Assembly (NCBI GenBank): GCA_035345895.1
Contig: DAORDI010000025.1
Location: forward strand, 1 to 33,436
DNA length: 33,436 nucleotides
Origin: DAORDI01 sp035345895
GTDB lineage: Bacteria > Spirochaetota > Leptospiria > Leptospirales > Leptospiraceae
Direction: 5' to 3'
Part shown: positions 23,689 to 32,621 of the stretch, piece after piece
Layout: the number at the start of each line of letters is the position of its first letter
Position numbering within the stretch: position 1 is the stretch's first letter
Notes under the pieces: model-generated
The model's input: only the letters and a program-made list of their open reading frames with translations
Database searches by the model: none
What the model was told of the DNA's origin: nothing
Program-made: the position numbers and the translations under genes

Positions 23689-25185
23689 TTGGTAAGATTT
23701 ATTACAGTATACCTGTTTCTGATATTTCATATACTGAATGCAGAATCAGGAAAAAAGGGAATTCCTAAAAAGGTTCCGTCTGCAGAAAAAAAAGAGAAGC
23801 CTGTTCTGCCTGAAAAAAAGGAGACCCCGGAATCTGATGCGCAGGAAGAAAAATCCTCCTCTGAAAAAAAAGAACCGGAAAATGCAGATGATCTGAAGGA
23901 GAAAACATCTTCGAAAGAAACAGAAGCATCTGAAAAACCCAGTCAGGAAAACACTGTAATGAATCCCAAGGATGTGGAAAGGATGATCCAGTCGGAAATG
24001 ATCAAGGCCTCCAAGACTGCTCCTCTTCAGTTCGGTGTCTTCGGGGATGTGTACTACAGTATGAATATGAATTATCCCAAGGCGGCTGAGCTGAACTACA
24101 GCACCCAGGCAGTCAGAAACAATGAATTCAATATCAATCTGGCTTTCATCGATGCAAAACTTTCCACTGAAAAAGTGAGAGGCCGTCTTGCATTTCAGTA
24201 CGGGACCTCGGTCAATGCAAACTATACTCCTGAACTGAACCAGAGATATTCCAATCAGCTTTCCGTCAGGAACATCCAGGAAGCATACGCTGGAATCAAG
24301 ATCGGGAAAAAGACCTGGGTGGATGCGGGGATTTATTTTGGAAACATAGGATTTGAATCATGGATTTCCGGAAACAACTGGCTCTATACTAGAGCCCTTG
24401 TTTTGGACTATGTTCCCTACTATTCCACTGGAGTCCGAATATCACATGAGGTTACTGATAAACTGAATGTTCAGTTTCATCTGATGAACGGATGGTCAAA
24501 CATCACAGACAACAACAGGAACAAGGCGGTCGGAATGCAGGTCTCGTATAAAATGAGAAAGGATCTTCTTCTGACCTACAACAATTTTATAGGAAATGAA
24601 ATCGCCACATCCTCCAGGACAGACAGTGCAGGGCAGACCTATGTGAACTCAAAAGGAAATGAAAGACAGACCAGGTACTATCACAATTTTATCGCTCACT
24701 GGGATATGAATGAAAAATTTTCACTCGCAGGTTCATTTGATGTCGGTTTTGTAAGGAATGCAGATTCGCTTATATATAGCCCTTCTGTTCCCCAGGACAT
24801 CAACAAGGATTATCCTTATCTGAGAAAAGCAGCAGGCGGTTCCTTCAAACAGTGGTACAACGGCACAGTATGGCTGACGTATAAATTCATTGAAGACTGG
24901 AGGATTTCCGGCAGACTCGAAAGATACATAGACGCAGAGCAGGCAAATGTGCCCATTGTGAAACAGAGCGAGGTATTCACAAAACGTCCTGGAAAACAGC
25001 CGAACGGTTTTCAGGTCAGTGCAGTTTCTGTATGTCTGGACTATATTCCTTCAGAGTACGGACTGATGAGAGTGGAGGCAAAGTACATGAAATCCGCAGA
25101 TCCGATCTTTGAATACAGAGACAGCGGGGATCTGTCCCGTCATGAAAAAAAACTGATCTTTAATGTGACTTTGAAGCATCATTAA
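23689..25185 (+). CDS. BBP2-family (OmpL-like) outer-membrane porin with charged N-terminal linker
   Basis: 498 residues. TTG 23689 is supported by GGAG six bases upstream. Residues 1 to about 18 form a signal peptide (MVRFITVYLFLIFHILNA). About 85 residues rich in Lys, Glu, Ser and Pro follow, probably disordered, then a short helix (NPKDVERMIQSEMIKASK). The barrel starts at about 113 with FGVFGDVYYSMNMN, and strands typical of the 'putative beta-barrel porin-2' family follow: NEFNINLAFIDAKL, VRGRLAFQYGTSV, NIQEAYAGIKIG, WVDAGIYFGNIGFESW and VPYYSTGVRISH. It would form a diffusion channel in the outer membrane. The Lys/Glu linker before the barrel might contact peptidoglycan or other periplasmic proteins. 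The gene ends inside the last codons of the convergent phosphatase gene, a 26-base tail-to-tail overlap. Confidence 0.85.
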   Translation: MVRFITVYLFLIFHILNAESGKKGIPKKVPSAEKKEKPVLPEKKETPESDAQEEKSSSEKKEPENADDLKEKTSSKETEASEKPSQENTVMNPKDVERMIQSEMIKASKTAPLQFGVFGDVYYSMNMNYPKAAELNYSTQAVRNNEFNINLAFIDAKLSTEKVRGRLAFQYGTSVNANYTPELNQRYSNQLSVRNIQEAYAGIKIGKKTWVDAGIYFGNIGFESWISGNNWLYTRALVLDYVPYYSTGVRISHEVTDKLNVQFHLMNGWSNITDNNRNKAVGMQVSYKMRKDLLLTYNNFIGNEIATSSRTDSAGQTYVNSKGNERQTRYYHNFIAHWDMNEKFSLAGSFDVGFVRNADSLIYSPSVPQDINKDYPYLRKAAGGSFKQWYNGTVWLTYKFIEDWRISGRLERYIDAEQANVPIVKQSEVFTKRPGKQPNGFQVSAVSVCLDYIPSEYGLMRVEAKYMKSADPIFEYRDSGDLSRHEKKLIFNVTLKHH

Positions 25186-26575
25186 AATATTTTATTTTCA
25201 TGATGCTGAGATCGTCTACCTGGGCTCCGAAAGTAAAAAGAAGTTCTGCAGTCTTCTGAATATCTCCCTTTGCCGATTCGATTACAGAAAGAATCCTGGT
25301 CTCCTCTGAATCCACGACCCTCATGCCGGAAGGATCGGCCAGTCCAAGATCATCCTTCCCGTCGGAGCCCAGAAACAGAATGTCTCCGTGCACAAGATGA
25401 AATCTCTGCACAATCGGATCACTGTTCATTTCCAAGGTTCCCAGTTTCCTGTTCATGCTGCTTTCCGATTCAATGAATCTGGCCTTTTCATCCCTGTAAA
25501 GAATCAGGAAAGGATGTTCTGCATTCATAAAAAGGAGTTCACCTGAACTCTCCTCAAGGATTCCGAAAATGCAGGATGCCAGCATCAGTCCCATGAAGGA
25601 TTCGAACACCTTATGAAGATCTCCGAAAGACTGAAGGAGCCAGAGTTCCGGCCGGAATTCCGCTGTATTCACCGATGTTCTGAGATGCTCTGTGATGGAA
25701 CGGAATACTGAGCAGAGAACAACTGCACCGCCTGCTCCCTGCATGGATTTTCCCATCGCGTCTCCGTTCAGAAAAATGAAGTATTTTTCTCCCTTTACGA
25801 AAATTACATCTGAAAGACAGGCATCTCCTCCCAGGTCATATTCCTTTCCCTTGAAGATGAATCTTTTGTACTGTCGCATCAGAATTTCCATACTGATGAG
25901 TCCCGTCTCCTTCTGTTCGCTGTAAAAAGGCTCAAGCAGAAGAGATGTAAGAAAATAGTCTCCGTCCTGCTGGTCCTTCAGTTTTTTCACTGAATCGAGG
26001 GCGGAGCTGAGAGCAGTGTTTTTTTCATTGTACTGATAGTATATACTGTATATCATATCGTTTACAGAGAAACAGGCAATGAGAAGGAGCAGAAAAGCTA
26101 TCACGGAAGCAAAGATTCCCGGCTTCTCGCCGGAAGAAGAAAGTATGTTCACATACTCTATAATGCCAGCTGTCACAAGGATAAGTATGACAAGAAATGA
26201 GAAAATGCTGAATGCCGCCGAAAATCTCCCGCGAATCCGCTTCAGATCAGTGGAACTCAGAGTCACCATGAAAATGTACCCCATAATGACAGGCGAGTAA
26301 GCGGCCCCGGTGAAATATACAAACAGAGATACTGTAGTGATGTCTATTGATGCAATGAAAAACCAGAGGTTTTCGTGTTTTTTAATTATACTGTATTTTC
26401 TCTCCACAAAATAGAGCCATACTGCGGATGCGGTGATGAAAAACACGGAGATGAAGAATATTGCATTGAGTCTGTAAATGACTGAAACTGCAAGAAATAC
26501 AAATCCGGCAAGAAGTCTGGCAATATTGGACGGGCGCTGCGCGCTGATTTCCCTGCTGTAATCATCCTGATTCAT
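25160..26575 (-). CDS. Membrane SpoIIE-type (PP2C-like) phosphatase, variant motifs
   Basis: 471 residues. The N-terminal ~190 residues contain about six hydrophobic segments (for example LLAGFVFLAVSVIY, AIFFISVFFITASAVWLYF, LWFFIASIDITTVSLFVYF and IFSFLVILILVTAGII), a membrane sensor of unknown signal. A short helical linker leads to a PP2C/SpoIIE phosphatase domain with the metal-site sequence in order: DLGGDACLSD, LNGDAMGKSMQGAG, LLFMNAEHPF, LGSDGKDDLG and VDDLSIMKI. The usual N-A-G-H-P is changed to N-A-E-H-P. Such phosphatases dephosphorylate Ser/Thr on anti-sigma antagonists or partner proteins. ATG 26575 has no strong ribosome binding site. No anti-sigma or antagonist gene lies nearby, so its target must be elsewhere. 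Confidence 0.88.
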   Translation of the reverse strand: MNQDDYSREISAQRPSNIARLLAGFVFLAVSVIYRLNAIFFISVFFITASAVWLYFVERKYSIIKKHENLWFFIASIDITTVSLFVYFTGAAYSPVIMGYIFMVTLSSTDLKRIRGRFSAAFSIFSFLVILILVTAGIIEYVNILSSSGEKPGIFASVIAFLLLLIACFSVNDMIYSIYYQYNEKNTALSSALDSVKKLKDQQDGDYFLTSLLLEPFYSEQKETGLISMEILMRQYKRFIFKGKEYDLGGDACLSDVIFVKGEKYFIFLNGDAMGKSMQGAGGAVVLCSVFRSITEHLRTSVNTAEFRPELWLLQSFGDLHKVFESFMGLMLASCIFGILEESSGELLFMNAEHPFLILYRDEKARFIESESSMNRKLGTLEMNSDPIVQRFHLVHGDILFLGSDGKDDLGLADPSGMRVVDSEETRILSVIESAKGDIQKTAELLFTFGAQVDDLSIMKIKYFNDASKSH

Positions 26576-26832
26576 TCTCTTCGGCCTGTTTCTGTAAAGA
26601 TTTTTATCAACCTTTTTTCAGTCAACTGCACCGCAATCTTCAGATGTCTCATTTTGAATTTACTGCTGATTATCTGCTTAAACGGGAAAACTGTCTCCTG
26701 AGAAATCATCGCTGATTCGGCTTCTTTGTCAAATTATTTACAAAGAGACGAAGCTGGGCGAAATTCAGAAGATTCCCTTTACAGAAAAGAGAATACTGCC
26801 GCCGGGATCACTGTTTTTCAGTCAATGCTGCT

Positions 26833-27321
26833 TCAGTGAACAGACCCGAGAAGGACAGTAGAGATCACTGCGATTCCTTCCTTTCTTCCAATGGCTCCCA
26901 TTTTTTCCACCGTAGTCGCCTTAAGGGAAACCTTTTCGACAGGAAGACCGAGAATCTCTGCCATTGATTCTCGGATTTTCTGCCTGTGAGGAGACACCTT
27001 CGGTCTTTCACCGATCAGTGTAGAATCTATATTGATGATCCTGTATCCTTTTTCGGATGCAGTCTCTAATGCTTTTTTCATTATGACTGACGAATCCATA
27101 TTCTTCCACTGAGGGTCTGTGTCCGGGAAAAGGTCCCCGATGTCTCCGTATGCGACAGCACCCAGGACTGCATCTGCTGCTGCATGAAGCAGAATATCCG
27201 CATCTGAATGTCCTTCCAGAGCGAGATCTCCCGGTATCTCAAAGCCCCCCAGAAGGAGGGGCCTATTTTCATCAATGATCAGCCTGTGAAAGTCAATTCC
27301 TGTTCCGATTCTCAGATCCAA
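26833..27321 (-). CDS. ispF: 2-C-methyl-D-erythritol 2,4-cyclodiphosphate synthase
   Basis: 162 residues, normal length. It catalyses the fifth step of the MEP isoprenoid pathway, cyclising CDP-ME 2-phosphate to MEcPP with loss of CMP, as a cytosolic trimer. All signatures are present: GIDFHRL (metal Asp and His), GHSDADILLHAAADAVLGA (metal His), GDIGDLFPDTDPQWK and the end motif ATTVEKMGAIGRKEGIAV. The TTG start at 27321 lies just 3 bases after the stop of the macroglobulin gene, with GGAA of that stop region as a possible binding site, so the two are co-translated or co-transcribed. No ispD is adjacent. The functional link to the macroglobulin is not obvious. Confidence 0.96.
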   Translation of the reverse strand: MDLRIGTGIDFHRLIIDENRPLLLGGFEIPGDLALEGHSDADILLHAAADAVLGAVAYGDIGDLFPDTDPQWKNMDSSVIMKKALETASEKGYRIINIDSTLIGERPKVSPHRQKIRESMAEILGLPVEKVSLKATTVEKMGAIGRKEGIAVISTVLLGSVH

Positions 27322-27324
27322 AAC

Positions 27325-30300
27325 TTATTCCGCCTTCAGACTGCTTCCGTTTGAATACCCGAATTTTACAGGGTCATACATCAGGAAAGCCTTTGCAGGA
27401 GGAGAGCCGGAGTTTCCCTTTACGATCGGTCTGGCCAGGTAAGAGAATGTTCTTTCTCCGCCCTTGAAATAGTCCAGTGCAATGAGCACTCTGTCATCTC
27501 TGTATTCAGTGTACTCAGGAGAATTTTCCCACCATTCGGAAGAAGTTCCTGAGTTTGCATTCTTCACATCTTCGAGCGATTTCTTTTCCGTAGCAAATGC
27601 AGTATTGATCACTTCCATAAATGCAGGCAGAGGATCTGATATCATCAGATGGGATACAGGTCCTTCCGATGTGACTTTCAGTTTCACAAGATATGTATCC
27701 CCTCTTTTCAGATTTGTTCCTGCCTTTTCATACTTGGTGTCCTTTCCGTCAGTGATGACTTTCAGTATTTCCTTGTCAATTTTCAGACCATTGCTTCTTT
27801 CCTTCCAGTCCGGTTTTACAGGAAGGTATTCCAGAAGCGCGCTGTAGTACAGTCTCGATCCTGCTGAGTCCTTGCTGATGACTGCAGGGATCTTTCCGGA
27901 CTTTCCGTTCAGGCCTAGAGATGCAAAACTGAATTCCCTCTTTTCATTGGAAGGAGAGTCCGATTTGAAAAGCCTCTGTGCAAGAAGTGTATTATGAAAC
28001 ATGATTTTTGCATTATATTCAGGATTCCCGTTCTTCTCAAACTGATCCCTGTATTCCTGAAAGGCAAGTGCAAGGTTTCCTGAACTGTGGCTGTCCATCC
28101 AGAAGGACTCTCCTTTTTTATGAGCCAGAAGAAATTGCACAAGCTTGTATATGTTCTCATTGGAACTGTCGAGCCGGATCATGATCCTGAGAAGATATGC
28201 CAAGTCCATGCTTTCTGAATCATAGGAAAACCAGAATCTGTTCCTTTCCGCAGATACGATGCTCACTGTCTCCTTCTCAAACTTCACTGAACTTAAAAGA
28301 GATTCATACAGTCTTCTGAGGGAAGACTCCTGTCTGTAGTCCTCCAGTCCTTTCTTATGAGCAAATCCCAGCACAAACATCGCCTTTCCCTTGAATCTCA
28401 TTTTGTCGAATGAATCCAGAAGAGTTTTTTCCAGTGAATCGTCCTGAATCCCCTCCTTCATAAACACATAATAGATCAGGGAAAGAGTTTCGAGCGCATT
28501 TTCCTTTTTTTCCTTGGGATTGGCGATATAACCCTTCAGATAGGCAAGCACCTTGTCGAATGCAGCTGTATTTATTGTGTGCTGTTTTTCCTTCGCGAGC
28601 GACATCACGCTTGCTGCATAGGCAGTGAGATAAGGATAGCTGCTGCTTCCTGCAGGCTTCCAGAGCCGGAAACTTCCGTCCTCATTCTGAAAATCATTCA
28701 TTTCCCCGTTGAAAAGACCGTCTATGTTTGTAAAATTGTAGCTTTTGTCGTCAGGAGGAGTAAAGGAAAACTCCTTCAGAAGTTCACCGGAGGTAATGGA
28801 TAGAAGATATGCAGATGTCCTCTGCTCCATGCAGAAATAAGGATTGGACTGAAAGAATCGAAACGCCTTGTTCAGACCGAAAAGTGCTGTATTGGAAAGA
28901 CTGACGTTCAGTCTGCCAGTATTGAAAAGAATTTCTTCCTTCTTCGGAAACGGCACATCGAACGATGCCTTCTCCTCCGTCATTCCCGAAAGAGCAAATG
29001 AAGTCATCAGCTCTCCTTCCTTCACCGGAAATTTCAGTTCCATCCTGTCCTTCAGTTTTGCCTCAGTAAATCCGGCCTTCTCATATGCTTCCGGATTCAG
29101 TGGATCTGCTGAAATCACTGCCCTTGCTTCCATTCGTCCGGATCCGCGATCTGCAATATTTTTTAATTTTTTATATTCTGCTTCTCCTATTTTCACAGGA
29201 AAGCTGATTTCCACTGAACCCTGTTTCGGAATAAGAACATCCTTTGTTCCGCCGTTTCCTACAGTCAGTGAATCGGAACTCAGCCTGAAACGGAACTTGC
29301 CTTCGATCCCGGTAGTGTTTACTGCCACTGCTCCGATCTCCACTGTATCGTTCAGTCTGACGAATCTCGGAACAAGCTTCTGAAGAGTGACAGGTTTTTT
29401 GACTGTAAACTCTCTGTTCTCTGCACCGTATTTTCCTTTCGATGATACGACTGCCATCATTTTGAAGCTGGTAAGATTGTCCGGCAGATCAAACTCCACA
29501 TTCAGATTTCCGTTATCGTCCGCCTTGAGTTTCGGATTCCAGTAGGCAGTCATTCTGAAATTCTTCCGGACTCCGTCCTCGCTGTCCTGACCAAATCCGC
29601 CTGAGCCGGGTTTCTGATCTGTATCACCGTCGCCTCCTCCCGGTCCGTCACCTTTCTGCTGGTATATATACTGCCGGATAAGAGATCCTCTCATATCATA
29701 TGCAGAAAATGAATTTGACCAATGAGAATAAAAAAGTCCAAGAGGGCTGCTGTACGAGTAGCCTACTATATCGAGAACTGCCCTGTCCGCCACTGACAGA
29801 GCCACCTCTGCATTCGGTTCCGTCCTGATCTTTATCTTCACCCTGTCGCCGGGAGAATATTCCTTTTTCTCCGAGGCGATTTCCAGTCTGGCCTTCTTCT
29901 CCGAAGTATCCACTGTAAGACTCAGAGTTCCCGACTTGAATGCAGGTATGCCATAGTCTTCCTTCAGAAACTCCTCTCTGTCTTCCTTGCTGATATCCTT
30001 TCCTTCCGGCGGAGATGTTCTAGGCTTGAAAAGCATTACAGATACGTGCACATTCGGGAGATATTCCTTCAGGATAGGAATTTCAATCGGTTCAGAATTG
30101 CCTTCTATATTCATCACCTTTCTGAAGAATACTTTCTCTCTTTCGAGAGTGACAACTGCTCTGGCTTTTGCAAAGGGAGATTTTATCATTATTTTTGCCT
30201 TATCGCCGGGCTTGTAGGTCTTCTTGTCCGATTTGATCTCCAGAGAATCATCTGACCGGAAATCCCAGGCAACAAACTGCTTTCCTCCATAGGCATAAAA

Positions 30301-32511
30301 ATCAGCCATGGCAAAACCGTTTCCGTCCTTCTCGCGGACTACAATCGTATAACTTCCGCTGTCTTCTGCCTTGAAACTGAATTTAAGAGGACTCGATGAA
30401 AGCTGGACTTTCTTAGTCTCCTTCAGTACATTCTGAAGATCGTTTCTTACACTGTATCCTCCGGAACTTCCTGTCCTTACGGAGTTCCACTCCTTTTTAT
30501 ACACATATACTTCTGCGGACTTTCCTTTCAGTTTCTCTCCGTTCATCTTCAGTGCAATGAGATCAAATTCGAAAGATTTGTCCTTGTGTCTGTAATAATC
30601 ATTAGAACGTATCCCAATGGCAGTATCTGACGGACTGACCAGTATGGATTCAGTGTTTGTGACGGATCTGTCGTCCACATCCTTTACAGTGGCCTCCACT
30701 TTCAGTCTGTACGGCTTGGGAAGATTCAGTTTAGTTCCGTCGGAAAGCTCAACCGTCTGACCTGATGCATCCAGATTCAGAGCAAAACTGTATCTGCCTG
30801 CAGCATCCAGCTCACCCTGTCCGTTTGTATAATACCCTCCGTTTTCTTCGGAAAATCTTTCATAGTATTCAAAGGTCCATCCGTCGAGAAAAGTATAGTC
30901 GGAATACTCGGGAAAACTGATGTCAGAAGAAAATCTCTGAACGCTGTATTCAGCCTTTGCACCGGACATAGGAGCGCCGAAAAGATATTTTCCGATCATA
31001 GATACATTCAGACTTTCTCCTGCCTTTCCTGTCTTTGGAGCTTCCAGATTTACAGAAAAAGTTACCGGCCTGAATTCTTCCACCTGAAACGTATCCGATC
31101 CAGTCTCATTCATCGCACCCGCTTTTACGGATACTTTATAATGACCCAGTGCTGCTCCCTCCGGAATTTTATAAGAACCGTCGGCCCCGCCTTCAGCGGA
31201 AGTAACTGCCGTTTTGGAAAGAACATTCTGTCCTCTTGAATCGGCGACTGTAAATGTGATATTTTTTCCTGAAAAAGGTTCAATTTCCCCTTTTTTTCTA
31301 TACGAGAGAAGAACCTTGAAACTGACCTCCTCACCGGGCCTGTAGAGTTTTCTGTCAAAGAAATAGGCAGCATTCAGTGCTTCCTTCACTCCGTACGCAT
31401 AATCTCTCTTTGAATCGGAAAGCACCATATAGGCACTGTCGTTTGAAGCTTTGTGAACCGCATAAATGAATGCAGAATCCATCTTTGCATCGGATGTTCC
31501 GCTTCCTATCTCACAGTATCCGTCTTTATCCGTTGTACATTTCCCGAAAGAACGTTTCCCTCCGTACAGCGTCAGCTCAGCCCCGGACACGGGCAGCGCC
31601 TTTCCGATCGAATGAACCCAGATATGCGTCACATCTCCGTCTGTCCTCGAAGTGATCCCCAGATCAGTGGACTGAACAAACATTGTCCTTTCTGTATACT
31701 GAGGTTTATAAGTGTATTTACTGTTTGTATAGTCGTAATTTCCTACAGTTTCTTCAGCTCCCAGCTTTACGGCAAGCCATCCCTTTTTATCAGCCGAAAG
31801 ATAGGAGGAAAAATCCAGACCGACTCTTCCATACCCGTTTTTCTGAACTCCTGTCTTCCATTTTTTGGAAACAAACGACAGTCCCTTGACCTCATTCTGA
31901 TACTGATTCTTTCCTTTTTCGAGGGCCTTCTGAAGAGAGGAGAGATCCAGCTGCGCAATGCCCAGATCCATTTCCGGAATATTGGAAATCTCCACAGGAA
32001 GAATCTGCTTCATCCCTGATTCAATTACATTGTAATAATGGTCTATGGAAAAGTAAGGTTTCCTGTCAGGAATATGAACGGCAAATTTCAGAGGTGCAGA
32101 AAGAGAACATCCCTTTTCTCCCAGAAGAGAATCTATCCTGATTTCATAATCTTTTCCGCCGGAAAAATTCCAGGCATTCATAGGAAGCATTACATTTCCC
32201 TGTTCAGATATCGAAGACTCTTTGAATTCCACTGAAGGGGAAAGCTTAATGCTTCTCAGAATCTCCATTCTGCTCACTGTGTCGTTTTTAAAAATCAGCT
32301 GGTAGTTCCAGAGCTCTTCGAAATATTCGGGGGTTCCTTCCAGCGTCACTTCCAGAGTGCAGGATTTACCGGTCAGTCTGTCCAGAAAACTGCCGTTCCA
32401 TGCCAGCGGATGGAAGGATGAGAGGCTCGAAAAGAATGCAGTTACGAGAGCTGTTCTTTTGAGATTTATTGAAAAAAGATTTTTGAACAGGGATGTGATT
32501 CTATCTTTCAT
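27325..32511 (-). CDS. Bacterial alpha-2-macroglobulin (thioester type)
   Basis: 1728 residues from ATG 32511; TTG 32547 would add 12 unusual residues, and neither has a clear ribosome binding site. The N-terminus (MKDRITSLFKNLFSINLKRTALVTAFF...) is a basic, hydrophobic export signal without a lipobox. Several macroglobulin-like beta domains follow, including an MG2-type segment (YFFDRKLYRPGEEVSFKVLL). The A2M core VRKNFRMTAYWNPKLKADDNG...LPDNLTSFKMMAV is at about 980-1025. The thioester Cys lies in FCMEQRTS (Cys at about residue 1227), with the helical thioester domain after it, then a C-terminal beta domain. These periplasmic or surface proteins trap attacking proteases covalently. The usual partner pbpC is not visible. 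A Gly/Asp-rich segment just before VRKNF is at the bait-region position. ispF follows after 3 bases. Confidence 0.92.
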   Translation of the reverse strand: MKDRITSLFKNLFSINLKRTALVTAFFSSLSSFHPLAWNGSFLDRLTGKSCTLEVTLEGTPEYFEELWNYQLIFKNDTVSRMEILRSIKLSPSVEFKESSISEQGNVMLPMNAWNFSGGKDYEIRIDSLLGEKGCSLSAPLKFAVHIPDRKPYFSIDHYYNVIESGMKQILPVEISNIPEMDLGIAQLDLSSLQKALEKGKNQYQNEVKGLSFVSKKWKTGVQKNGYGRVGLDFSSYLSADKKGWLAVKLGAEETVGNYDYTNSKYTYKPQYTERTMFVQSTDLGITSRTDGDVTHIWVHSIGKALPVSGAELTLYGGKRSFGKCTTDKDGYCEIGSGTSDAKMDSAFIYAVHKASNDSAYMVLSDSKRDYAYGVKEALNAAYFFDRKLYRPGEEVSFKVLLSYRKKGEIEPFSGKNITFTVADSRGQNVLSKTAVTSAEGGADGSYKIPEGAALGHYKVSVKAGAMNETGSDTFQVEEFRPVTFSVNLEAPKTGKAGESLNVSMIGKYLFGAPMSGAKAEYSVQRFSSDISFPEYSDYTFLDGWTFEYYERFSEENGGYYTNGQGELDAAGRYSFALNLDASGQTVELSDGTKLNLPKPYRLKVEATVKDVDDRSVTNTESILVSPSDTAIGIRSNDYYRHKDKSFEFDLIALKMNGEKLKGKSAEVYVYKKEWNSVRTGSSGGYSVRNDLQNVLKETKKVQLSSSPLKFSFKAEDSGSYTIVVREKDGNGFAMADFYAYGGKQFVAWDFRSDDSLEIKSDKKTYKPGDKAKIMIKSPFAKARAVVTLEREKVFFRKVMNIEGNSEPIEIPILKEYLPNVHVSVMLFKPRTSPPEGKDISKEDREEFLKEDYGIPAFKSGTLSLTVDTSEKKARLEIASEKKEYSPGDRVKIKIRTEPNAEVALSVADRAVLDIVGYSYSSPLGLFYSHWSNSFSAYDMRGSLIRQYIYQQKGDGPGGGDGDTDQKPGSGGFGQDSEDGVRKNFRMTAYWNPKLKADDNGNLNVEFDLPDNLTSFKMMAVVSSKGKYGAENREFTVKKPVTLQKLVPRFVRLNDTVEIGAVAVNTTGIEGKFRFRLSSDSLTVGNGGTKDVLIPKQGSVEISFPVKIGEAEYKKLKNIADRGSGRMEARAVISADPLNPEAYEKAGFTEAKLKDRMELKFPVKEGELMTSFALSGMTEEKASFDVPFPKKEEILFNTGRLNVSLSNTALFGLNKAFRFFQSNPYFCMEQRTSAYLLSITSGELLKEFSFTPPDDKSYNFTNIDGLFNGEMNDFQNEDGSFRLWKPAGSSSYPYLTAYAASVMSLAKEKQHTINTAAFDKVLAYLKGYIANPKEKKENALETLSLIYYVFMKEGIQDDSLEKTLLDSFDKMRFKGKAMFVLGFAHKKGLEDYRQESSLRRLYESLLSSVKFEKETVSIVSAERNRFWFSYDSESMDLAYLLRIMIRLDSSNENIYKLVQFLLAHKKGESFWMDSHSSGNLALAFQEYRDQFEKNGNPEYNAKIMFHNTLLAQRLFKSDSPSNEKREFSFASLGLNGKSGKIPAVISKDSAGSRLYYSALLEYLPVKPDWKERSNGLKIDKEILKVITDGKDTKYEKAGTNLKRGDTYLVKLKVTSEGPVSHLMISDPLPAFMEVINTAFATEKKSLEDVKNANSGTSSEWWENSPEYTEYRDDRVLIALDYFKGGERTFSYLARPIVKGNSGSPPAKAFLMYDPVKFGYSNGSSLKAE

Positions 32512-32621
32512 AGGAGCTGAGTATCTGCGGATGCAGGTGCAGGTCAATACAAATTTGGCATGGTGCGGCTTTGTCAGGCAGCAAATTCAACTGAGGGACA
32601 AAACTCAGTAAATTCAGAGAA

